Positions 7,109-13,781 of a stretch of DNA of 32,823 nucleotides are shown here, in pieces. The translations under genes and the position numbers were made by a program. The notes below the pieces were generated by a model, which was not told the DNA's origin, did no database searches, and saw nothing but the letters and a program-made list of their open reading frames with translations. Positions within the stretch are counted from its first letter, which is position 1. Every line of letters begins with the position of its first letter. Source of the stretch: an uncultured Lachnospiraceae bacterium (GTDB lineage: Bacteria > Bacillota > Clostridia > Lachnospirales > Lachnospiraceae); NCBI GenBank assembly GCA_902761665.1, contig CACWLA010000022.1, positions 1 through 32,823 on the forward strand, written 5' to 3'.

Positions 7109-8679
7109 TTCACTCTCCCGTATCCGCTCTTCTCCACCAGTTCCTGACCGTCCTCCGACAGCATGAAATCGACCATCTGCTGCACGTACGGATTTTTGTT
7201 GTCTGCGCGGGTCACCACGCAGAGATCGACGGTCAGCGGGTAGGAACCGTTTTCGATGTTTTCCCGTGTCGGCAGGACCCCGTCCACCGCGATCAGGCGG
7301 ACGTCATTTTCCTGATGCAGGTCTTCCGCGAAATAGCGGAAGGAATAGCCGAAGGCGCCTTTTTCATTATGGTACTGCGCAACCTTTTCAAAAACGCCCA
7401 ACATCGCGTCCACGTATTCGTAGGTCTGCGGCTTTTTCAGGGAAACGTCGCCCATGAACCACTCCATCATGGCCTGGGAGCCGGAATCCGCCGGACGCTG
7501 GAAGGCCAGGATCGGCTGGTTTTTTCCGCCGACCTCCTTCCAGTTCGTAATGTCGCCGTGGTAGATCGCGCGGATCTGTTCGCTTGTGAGGTTCGTTACC
7601 GGATTGTCCGGTTCCACGAAGAAGACGAAGGCTTCCTTCCCGATCGGCGTGACATTCAGCTGAATGTGCCTGTCTTCCGCCTCCTGCATCTGGTTTCGGG
7701 AAGGTCTCGCACCGAAGATGATGTCGGTTTCTTCGATGAGCAGCCGGCCAAACGCATTCACGGTATTGGTGAAAGAGACGATCTTGCCGTTCTCGGAAAT
7801 GATGTTCCATTTCTTCCACTCCTGCTCGATCCCCTCTCCCCTCTGATACCGTTCTTCAATGGCTGCGATATCCTTGTAAACGGCCTTCGCGGCGGCTGAA
7901 TAGAGCGGGAAGCAGGCTTCGGCCCCGTCCAGGCGCGGCATGTCCTTTTCTTCTTCGATGATTAGGCTCGCCGGATGATCGAGTTTTGCCAGCTTTGAGG
8001 GTTCGCTCCAGACCATGTAGTCGGAGAAGTCGGTACTGGACCAACCGTGCATGTACTCGAAGCCGTGTCCGCCGTAGCGGACCGACGGCCGGTTCGCGTA
8101 CAGCATCACGGACGCGCCGATGCAAAGGGCGCCCGCCGCGAGGAAGGGGATGGCCTTTTTCAGCAGATCGAAGCGTTTCTGCAGGATCACAGAGAGGAAG
8201 AAGGCGAGGAGCGGCGCAGCGGTGACGACGACCAGCATCCATTCCGCCTGCATGCCGATATGGACCACGAAATAACCGGGCAGCCCCAGCGCCAGGATCC
8301 GGGATGCTGTCATCATCACGCTTCCGTCGGTATTTCCTTTTGTGACTGCCATGAGTACGGTGATGCCCAGGATCAGGACGCCCGCGAGCACGCCGTTCGT
8401 GACAGCGACCGCAGGGATCAGTTTCTTCCGACGCAGCAGATACAGGCCGGTGAGTGTGAGAAGCAGCGAGAGCGTCACCAGGGTCTCGTCCCATCTGCCG
8501 GTATTAAGGTTTTCGACGATAAGAGCTCCGATCAGGCAGCCCAGACTCGACAGCGGCAGCAGCAGGATGAAGCCGATGCAGCGCAAGACCTGCGAGCCCC
8601 CAGATACCGCGCTCACGGGTGCCTCCGCCTTTTCCTGGTTTTCCTTAATCCTTTCTACGCTGCCTTCTCTCAGATCCAT
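7105..8679 (-). CDS. PstS-like substrate-binding protein fused to a membrane domain
   Basis: A 524-residue protein. Residues 32-195 contain five or six hydrophobic segments (about 32-55, 66-82, 88-111, 128-165 in one or two passes, 176-194). The remainder (about 225-524) is a periplasmic-binding domain of the phosphate type, with the typical NPVTNLTSEQIRAIYHGDITNW region and the ligand-loop-like RPADSGSQAMMEWF. Ordinary PstS is a free lipoprotein, so the membrane module is unusual. No pstCAB or phoU lies nearby, which argues against a classical transporter; a sensor or anchored scavenger is possible. The start at 8679 is preferred over one 53 codons upstream because AAAAAGGA precedes it and the extra residues look non-coding. 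It is coupled to the HAD gene. Confidence 0.85.
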   Translation of the reverse strand: MDLREGSVERIKENQEKAEAPVSAVSGGSQVLRCIGFILLLPLSSLGCLIGALIVENLNTGRWDETLVTLSLLLTLTGLYLLRRKKLIPAVAVTNGVLAGVLILGITVLMAVTKGNTDGSVMMTASRILALGLPGYFVVHIGMQAEWMLVVVTAAPLLAFFLSVILQKRFDLLKKAIPFLAAGALCIGASVMLYANRPSVRYGGHGFEYMHGWSSTDFSDYMVWSEPSKLAKLDHPASLIIEEEKDMPRLDGAEACFPLYSAAAKAVYKDIAAIEERYQRGEGIEQEWKKWNIISENGKIVSFTNTVNAFGRLLIEETDIIFGARPSRNQMQEAEDRHIQLNVTPIGKEAFVFFVEPDNPVTNLTSEQIRAIYHGDITNWKEVGGKNQPILAFQRPADSGSQAMMEWFMGDVSLKKPQTYEYVDAMLGVFEKVAQYHNEKGAFGYSFRYFAEDLHQENDVRLIAVDGVLPTRENIENGSYPLTVDLCVVTRADNKNPYVQQMVDFMLSEDGQELVEKSGYGRVK

Positions 8680-8716
8680 GACAGATTCCTTTTTCCTCCG
8701 ATCACGTCTTTTTCCC

Positions 8717-8745
8717 AGTATACTCCATTTCACCGGATATGAAAA
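8717..8745 (-). promoter_or_regulatory. Candidate promoter of the PstS-like/HAD operon
   Basis: On the minus strand TTTTCA (8740-8745) and TATACT (8717-8722) are 17 bp apart. The -10 is strong and the -35 is moderate. The -35 lies on the U-run and foot of the upstream terminator hairpin. Confidence 0.55.
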
Positions 8746-8771
8746 GAGCGGAACGCTTTGCTTCCGCTCTT
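8740..8771 (-). terminator. Terminator of the sigma-regulated lipoprotein gene
   Basis: A perfect 10-bp stem (AAGAGCGGAA; arms 8744-8753 and 8762-8771) with an 8-base loop is followed in the minus transcript by a short U-run (UUUUCA). The weak tail lowers confidence slightly. Confidence 0.65.
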
Positions 8772-8794
8772 CCCTGTGCCGCACAGATTCTGCT

Positions 8795-10006
8795 TCAGTT
8801 CCCTGCCAGAACGATTTTTTCAACAGTAACCGCATCAAACCAGCTGCCCAGGCCGTTGATCAGCTCGTCTTCCAGGTCTGCAGTCCCTTTATTCGTGAGT
8901 TCTGCACTGTCTGCGGTGATGCTGCCGTCGGCGTGAACGATGACCCCGGAAACCGTGCTGAAAAACAGCAGGTCGTACGCATAGCTTGTGTGGTTCTCCA
9001 TCCAATCGGGCTCCGTGACCGTCACATGCAGGCAGGCCGGAATGGCCAGTCTGCCAATGAATCCGTCAGCATGGCGAAGTGCATAAATACTGTTTCCGGC
9101 TTCGCTGGAATCCACCGTTACCGCTTCTCCGTTGTAGAAGCCCTTGTAACCTTCGGCTGTCTGGAATTCCAGCGTCCCCGCCGTGCTCTGAAGGGCGAGG
9201 TCCAGTGCAGACTTCTGCAGCGAAGCGATCGTCTGGCTGTCCAGTTCCGAAGCATCCGTCAGATAATGGTCCACGGGACCGACCGTATAGGTCCCGGTCA
9301 GTTCCTTGAAATGGTACTGATTTTTCATCTTCGCGTCCTTGAAGCTGACGGTCACGGTGACCTCGTCGCCTTCATGAAGATCCTGATATTCAGAGAACTG
9401 ATAGTTCACCTTGCTGAGCGGGTTCTCCGCCGGCAGGTTGTTGGTCACCCGCAGAAAGCCGTAAGGCGAAACCTCTTCGTATGTAATGGCAATGCCGTTC
9501 TCGGTGTTCCAGTAAGCCGGATCAAAAGCATCCAGTTCAACAGAAGCGGGGTCGGTCTCCGCCGCTTTCTCAGTTCCTGCCGCAGAGGAGGCGCCAGGCG
9601 TCGTCTCGGCGCCGGAAGCGCTGAGGCCGCTCACGGTGAACTCCCTGCTGACGCCGTCAAGCGCAACACCTGCGTTTTTTGCAGCGTCTTTATCATAACT
9701 TACCGTCATGGTGACCTTGTCGCCGTTTTTCAGATCCTTATTCGGGCTGACGGAGAGCGTCATCGTAGATTCCAGCTTCGTGATCTTGCTGAGAGCCGCT
9801 TCGCCCTCTTTGGATCCGGCCATGATTGCCTTTTCAAAGCCGCTGTAGTCAAGATCCGCGCGGGCCGTGCCCTTGCCGTCCGCGCCGCGGAACAGGACGT
9901 TCATGTAGTCCGAAAGGTCAATGCGCACCGTCTTGCTTCCGCAGCCCGCGAGCAGGCAGACACTCATCACCATCATCAGTACCAGTGCAGTCAGTTTTTT
10001 CATCAT
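8795..10006 (-). CDS. Lipoprotein of unknown function, likely target of the adjacent sigma factor
   Basis: A 403-residue predicted lipoprotein: MMKK, a hydrophobic core and the lipobox LAGC (cysteine near residue 22). Two internal beta-rich modules resemble each other: one around residues 90-125 has GDKVTMTVSYDKDA and the other around 215-250 has GDEVTVTVSFKDAK, each ending in a TYTV- or FTVS-type strand. This suggests tandem Ig-like or jelly-roll units. A Thr/Ala/Glu-rich spacer (about 130-150) separates them. I recognise no named family. AAGGAG precedes the double ATG, so either the first or the second may be used. An ECF-type promoter matching that of the sigma operon lies 57 bp upstream, so it is probably under that sigma factor's control. 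Confidence 0.8.
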   Translation of the reverse strand: MMKKLTALVLMMVMSVCLLAGCGSKTVRIDLSDYMNVLFRGADGKGTARADLDYSGFEKAIMAGSKEGEAALSKITKLESTMTLSVSPNKDLKNGDKVTMTVSYDKDAAKNAGVALDGVSREFTVSGLSASGAETTPGASSAAGTEKAAETDPASVELDAFDPAYWNTENGIAITYEEVSPYGFLRVTNNLPAENPLSKVNYQFSEYQDLHEGDEVTVTVSFKDAKMKNQYHFKELTGTYTVGPVDHYLTDASELDSQTIASLQKSALDLALQSTAGTLEFQTAEGYKGFYNGEAVTVDSSEAGNSIYALRHADGFIGRLAIPACLHVTVTEPDWMENHTSYAYDLLFFSTVSGVIVHADGSITADSAELTNKGTADLEDELINGLGSWFDAVTVEKIVLAGN

Positions 10007-10062
10007 CTTATCTCCTTTTTGTCGGCAGCCGTTTTCTGCCTTTTTTCTTTTTACACCTCCTA

Positions 10063-10088
10063 GACGGAAAAAAGCTGTCTCAGGTTTT
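10063..10088 (-). promoter_or_regulatory. ECF-type promoter of the lipoprotein gene
   Basis: The minus strand reads AAAAC (10084-10088), 17 bp, then CGTC (10063-10066), with a T6 tract before the -10. The -35 region AACCTGAG, the spacing and the T-tract match the site at 11816-11841 in front of the sigma operon. GAAAC/CGTC elements are typical of ECF sigma factors. Just upstream (10091-10110) is an A/T-only hairpin with a U6 run that could be a weak terminator for the sigma gene. Confidence 0.7.
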
Positions 10089-10114
10089 AAGAAAAAACAA
10101 ATTTTTTAAATTTC

Positions 10115-11656
10115 TTACTGCCCGATCTCCCAGTAAAAATCCGGCGGCTTTACGAATTCGTAAAGATCGTGCTCAACATAGCGGCAGAGGTCTTCGATCT
10201 CTGCGTCAAAATCCTCCACGGAAGCATAGACTTTGTATAAGCGCATGTCTTCCTTTTTATATTCGATGCTGCCGTCTTCATGCAGGAACTTTAGCGGAAA
10301 TGAATCCAGAACAAAAACCACCACGGAGTACTCCGTCGGAATCGGGACAGCGATCGAATTTGCCCATTCAGGATCGACGAGCACATTGCCGAGATAAACC
10401 AGAAAGTACATCGCCGCCCCGCCGCTTTCGTAAAACACCGTTTTATGAGGTCCGTTCACGGAGAAATGTGAAAAGTCAGCAATGTACTGCACCGGGACGT
10501 CCGTCGTCCCCTGTTCGCCCTTGATCTCAAGGTATTCATGATCGTTAAGGACAGTCTTCAGTTTCTCTCTCGCCAGTACGTCCATATCTTTCAGGAAGGA
10601 ATCCGGCAGGATCTGCTCTTCCTCCGTGCTCTCTGCTGATACCTGGACGGTCTCTTCCGGACGGTTCTGCAGATGCTGATACACGGCAGCACCGCCTCCG
10701 GCGGTGATAACGAGAGCTGCCGCGCCGGCGATGAGCTTCGTCCGCAGGACATGCCCGGCAGCCCCTGCTGCCGTCTTTGCCGCGGCGCCTGCTGCCTGCG
10801 CAGCAGTATTTCCTGCGGCAGATGCCGCTGCCGTGCCGGCTGCTGAACCGGCAGCACCTGATGCGGCGCCTGCAGCGGTTCCTGCGGCGGCGCCGACGGC
10901 CGTTTCTGCCGCAAGGCTCCCGGCAATGCTCTGCAATGCGGTGCTGGATGCAGCTGCAGCCTCCTGGCTCCGAAACAGCAGCATGAGGAACGGGATCGGG
11001 GCAAGACCGTAGAGCTTCGTGCCTTTTTTCTCCAGCGCGCGGACTTCTTTCTCCACCTTCTTCCGGCCGTAGTTCAGACGGCTCTTCACGGTATTCTCCG
11101 CAACGCCAAGTTCTTCAGCGATCTCCTTCACACTCATCTGTTCATAATAGAACAGGGATATCGCGACCTTCTGTTCTTCCGGCAGCGTATCCAGGATCTC
11201 CCGCATGAGACGCGCCGTTTCCTGCCTGTCGATCACCGCTTCAGGAAGGTGCTCTTCGCACTCGTCCTCAAATTCAGGCGGGCTGTCGGCGTCTTCAGAT
11301 TCCAGGGAGGAAAAGACGATCGGCTGCTTCTGCCGCAGCACGTCAATGGTCTGATTGCGGGCGATCCGCTTGATCCAGGCGCGGAACTTTTCCGGGTCCT
11401 CCAGTTTGTCCAGGCTGCGGAAAGCCTTGAGATAACTGTCCTGCAGGATATCCAGCGCCTCATCATCATCGCTCACCATGGTGCGGACCGCCGTGTAGAC
11501 GCTGCTGTAGGTCCGTTCATATAACTCTGCCAGGGCATCCTGATCGTTGTTCCTTGCTCTCCGGATCAGTTCTTCGCTGAACCCCTGCGGCGCCCCGCAG
11601 CGCGGGCAGGAAACAGCATTGTCAGGAATCGATGCATTGCATTTACAGCACTTCAT
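10115..11656 (-). CDS. Membrane-spanning sigma-70 family (ECF-like) factor with zinc ribbon
   Basis: A 513-residue protein. Residues 1-25 form a zinc ribbon (C3/C6 and C17/C20). About 30-105 is sigma region 2, with the DALAELYERTY start and the WIKRIARNQTIDVLR promoter-opening helix. About 145-205 is region 4, with the DNA-binding helix MSVKEIAEELGVAENTVKSRL. An Ala/Gly-rich linker (232-301) leads to one hydrophobic helix (about 307-325) and a 185-residue C-terminal domain of unknown type, probably outside the cell. The usual separate anti-sigma factor is missing, so the sigma factor appears to carry its own sensor. The start at 11656 is chosen because GGAG precedes it and the zinc ribbon begins there. 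Its operon has an ECF promoter, implying autoregulation. Confidence 0.9.
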   Translation of the reverse strand: MKCCKCNASIPDNAVSCPRCGAPQGFSEELIRRARNNDQDALAELYERTYSSVYTAVRTMVSDDDEALDILQDSYLKAFRSLDKLEDPEKFRAWIKRIARNQTIDVLRQKQPIVFSSLESEDADSPPEFEDECEEHLPEAVIDRQETARLMREILDTLPEEQKVAISLFYYEQMSVKEIAEELGVAENTVKSRLNYGRKKVEKEVRALEKKGTKLYGLAPIPFLMLLFRSQEAAAASSTALQSIAGSLAAETAVGAAAGTAAGAASGAAGSAAGTAAASAAGNTAAQAAGAAAKTAAGAAGHVLRTKLIAGAAALVITAGGGAAVYQHLQNRPEETVQVSAESTEEEQILPDSFLKDMDVLAREKLKTVLNDHEYLEIKGEQGTTDVPVQYIADFSHFSVNGPHKTVFYESGGAAMYFLVYLGNVLVDPEWANSIAVPIPTEYSVVVFVLDSFPLKFLHEDGSIEYKKEDMRLYKVYASVEDFDAEIEDLCRYVEHDLYEFVKPPDFYWEIGQ

Positions 11657-11789
11657 TCTTATTCTCCTCCCCGCAGCACTTAGCCAGTATCCTGAGTATC
11701 CGTTCAAGCAGCCGCTCAGCCGTTTCCGGATCGATCACATAACTTTCCGCCAGAAGCCGATACAGCTTTCTGAAATCATCTTCACTCAC
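11643..11789 (-). CDS. Small 48-residue protein upstream of the sigma factor (GTG start)
   Basis: A GTG-started ORF with GGAGG nine bases upstream (11799-11803). It overlaps the sigma gene start by 14 bp, so the sigma factor's own ribosome binding site lies inside it. The protein is short, charged and probably all-helical (SEDDFRKLYRLLAESYV, then a Leu/Arg-rich helix, then a CC pair near the end). It could be a leader peptide coupling translation, or a small regulator of the sigma factor. No family is recognised. Confidence 0.6.
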   Translation of the reverse strand: MSEDDFRKLYRLLAESYVIDPETAERLLERILRILAKCCGEENKNEVL

Positions 11790-11815
11790 GCTTCTATACC
11801 TCCCTGCATTAACCT

Positions 11816-11841
11816 GACGAAAAAAACGCCGCTCAGGTTTC
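11816..11841 (-). promoter_or_regulatory. ECF-type autoregulatory promoter of the sigma operon
   Basis: The minus strand reads GAAAC (11837-11841), 17 bp, then CGTC (11816-11819). The spacer contains CTGAG at the start and a T7 tract before the -10, as in the site at 10063-10088. Transcription would start about 20 bases before the GTG codon of the small ORF. Confidence 0.7.
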
Positions 11842-11888
11842 AGCAGGATGAAAAAACAGAATTGGAAGTGATTTTTACCATAATGTTT

Positions 11889-11897
11889 ATTATAACA
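11889..11897 (-). promoter_or_regulatory. Possible vegetative promoter (extended -10) of the sigma operon
   Basis: The minus strand reads TGTTATAAT, an extended -10 with a perfect TATAAT, directly after the oadA terminator. No good -35 is seen. It could supply basal expression ahead of the ECF promoter. Confidence 0.5.
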
Positions 11898-11907
11898 TAT
11901 TATCCCG

Positions 11908-11945
11908 AAAAAAAACAGCCAGCCGGTCAGAAGACCGGCTGACTG
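11908..11945 (-). terminator. Strong terminator of oadA
   Basis: A 13-bp stem with one G-U pair (arms 11916-11928 and 11933-11945), a UUCU loop and an eight-base U-run (11908-11915) in the minus transcript, about 85 bp past the oadA stop. Confidence 0.93.
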
Positions 11946-12028
11946 TTCTGGTAAGGCCTGCAAACGCTGCAGCTTCCATACACGGATCAGGATGCAGCTG
12001 TCCGCAGCTTCTCCTTATTGATACTGGC

Positions 12029-13690
12029 TTACCCGATGCAGTTCACCTGGTAATTCAGTTCAGTACCGTTGACGCTGCCCTTGCCTTCAGCGCTCTGGCC
12101 GGGGGCAAAGGGGACTGCGGGGGCTTCGCCGGCCATGAGCGGGATCTCGCCGACGGCAGGCACGTACCCGGGCACCGCGCCCAGGAACGGGGCGGAGGCC
12201 GGAACGTACTTAATGACTTCCTTCGGGCCTTCCGCCGCCTTCGGGGCGTTCTTCGCGGCTTCCTTAGCTGCCTTTTCTTCGGCAGCCTTCTTCGCCTTCT
12301 CGGCCTTGGCCGGGAATCCGGCGGCACGTTCCTTGAAGAAGTTCATGGCGACCTGCGGGAACAGAGCGTAGGACAGGACGTCCTCATCCTGCTGCAGGTA
12401 TTCGCCGACTTCCTCGCGAAGCTTCGGCAGCTCGTTCGGGATCAGGTCGGCTGGACGGCAGGTGATGATCTCGGCATCCTCACCGAGGACCTTCTTCTGC
12501 ACTTCCTTGTTGAACGGACGGACGGTCTGGCCGTATTCGCCGCGGAGCAAAGCTTTCGTTTCCTTGGTCGCGACCTTGTAGCGGCCGCCGAAAAGGACGT
12601 TCATGACGGCCTGCGTGCCCACGATCTGGCTGGACGGGGTCACGAGCGGCGGCATGCCCAGATCCTCGCGGACCTCGGGGATCTCCTTCAGCACGTCGTA
12701 GAATTTATCTTCCGCGTGCTGATCCTTCAGCTGGCTGACCAGGTTGCTCAGCATGCCGCCGGGCACCTGATACTTCAGGGTGTTGATGTCAACGCCGAGC
12801 ACCTTCGGATTCATCAGGCCGCTCGCGAGGTATTTTTCACGGATCGGACGGAAGTAGTCGGCGATCTCCAGCAGGATCTCCTGGTTGACGCCGGCGTCGT
12901 AAGGCGTGCCCTGGAAGGTCTTCACCATGACTTCGGTCGACGGCTGCGAGGTGCCGAGGGCGAAGGGGCTCATGGCGGTATCGATGATGTCGCAGCCCGC
13001 TTCGACCGCGCGCATGTAGGTCATGGCCGCGACGCCGCTGGTGTAGTGCGAATGCATCTGCAGCGGGACCTTCACGGTCTCCTTCAGGGCCTTGAACAGC
13101 TTGGACGCTTCGTAAGGGATCAGAAGCCCTGCCATGTCCTTGACGCAGATCGAATCCGCGCCCATGTCCTCCATCTGCTTCGCCAGATGGCAGAAATACT
13201 CGACCGTGTACGGTTCGCCGAGGGTATAGGAAATGGCTGTCTGGACGTGGCCGCCTTCCTTCTTGGTCGCTTTCACGGCGGTCTCGAGGTTGCGTACGTC
13301 GTTTAACGCATCGAAGATGCGGATGATATCGATGCCGTTCGCGATGGATTTCTGCACGAAATATTCCACCACGTCGTCCGCATAGTGGCGGTAGCCCAGG
13401 ATGTTCTGCGCCCGGAACAGCATCTGCAGTTTGGTATTTTTAAAGCCGTCGCGGAGCTTCCGCAGGCGGTCCCACGGATCCTCGTCCAGGAAGCGCAGGC
13501 AGGCGTCAAAGGTCGCACCGCCCCACATCTCCACGGAATGATAGCCCACCTTGTCCATCTTGTCGATGATCGGGAGCATTTCGTCCGTCGTCATGCGGGT
13601 CGCGATCAGCGACTGATGTCCGTCACGCAGGACTGTTTCAGTTATTTTTACCGGTCTTTTTTCTTCCGCCATGTTAAAAACCCCTTTCAT
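12029..13690 (-). CDS. oadA: Oxaloacetate decarboxylase alpha subunit (carboxyltransferase), no biotin domain
   Basis: The alpha subunit moves the carboxyl group of oxaloacetate onto biotin, giving pyruvate. The TIM barrel shows VLRDGHQSLIATRM (metal-binding Asp), CVKDMAGLL (active-site Lys) and QMHSHYTSG (metal-binding His pair), all of the OadA/pyruvate carboxylase B family. The C-terminal biotin domain present in many OadA proteins is missing. Instead there is an Ala/Lys-rich linker, a Pro-rich tail and a final VNGTELNYQVN that resembles only the first strand of a biotin domain. The biotin carrier is encoded separately at 15206-15631. The start at 13690 has AGGAG close upstream; the start at 13672 (MAEEKRPVK), behind AAAGGGG, is equally possible. 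Length is 553 or 547 residues. Confidence 0.93.
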   Translation of the reverse strand: MKGVFNMAEEKRPVKITETVLRDGHQSLIATRMTTDEMLPIIDKMDKVGYHSVEMWGGATFDACLRFLDEDPWDRLRKLRDGFKNTKLQMLFRAQNILGYRHYADDVVEYFVQKSIANGIDIIRIFDALNDVRNLETAVKATKKEGGHVQTAISYTLGEPYTVEYFCHLAKQMEDMGADSICVKDMAGLLIPYEASKLFKALKETVKVPLQMHSHYTSGVAAMTYMRAVEAGCDIIDTAMSPFALGTSQPSTEVMVKTFQGTPYDAGVNQEILLEIADYFRPIREKYLASGLMNPKVLGVDINTLKYQVPGGMLSNLVSQLKDQHAEDKFYDVLKEIPEVREDLGMPPLVTPSSQIVGTQAVMNVLFGGRYKVATKETKALLRGEYGQTVRPFNKEVQKKVLGEDAEIITCRPADLIPNELPKLREEVGEYLQQDEDVLSYALFPQVAMNFFKERAAGFPAKAEKAKKAAEEKAAKEAAKNAPKAAEGPKEVIKYVPASAPFLGAVPGYVPAVGEIPLMAGEAPAVPFAPGQSAEGKGSVNGTELNYQVNCIG

Positions 13691-13719
13691 GGTCTCTCCT
13701 CTCCGGGAAAGCCGCATTC

Positions 13720-13748
13720 ATTATAAAGCAAAACCGGGGAAGTGTAAA
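13720..13748 (-). promoter_or_regulatory. oadA promoter lying within the oadB terminator
   Basis: On the minus strand TTTACA (13743-13748) and a perfect TATAAT (13720-13725) are 17 bp apart. The -35 is in the loop, and one hairpin arm is in the spacer, of the terminator at 13733-13760. Confidence 0.75.
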
Positions 13749-13760
13749 GACTTCCCCGGT
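13726..13760 (-). terminator. Terminator between oadB and oadA
   Basis: A perfect 11-bp stem ACCGGGGAAGT (arms 13733-13743 and 13750-13760) is followed in the minus transcript by UUUUGCUUUA. The U-tail is interrupted, so it may be partial, letting some oadB transcripts read into oadA. Confidence 0.75.
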
Positions 13761-13781
13761 CCATATTGTTTGTCTTTAAGA

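Noticed and set aside
8342-10063. 573-codon plus-strand frame across the lipoprotein gene and the PstS-like gene
   Set aside because: Runs through a terminator, a promoter and two opposite genes; no domain recognised.
10738-10960. Possible repeat or frameshift artefact in the Ala/Gly-rich part of the sigma gene
   Set aside because: Frame is intact on both sides and the helix and C-terminal domain follow in the same frame; such Ala/Gly linkers are plausible.
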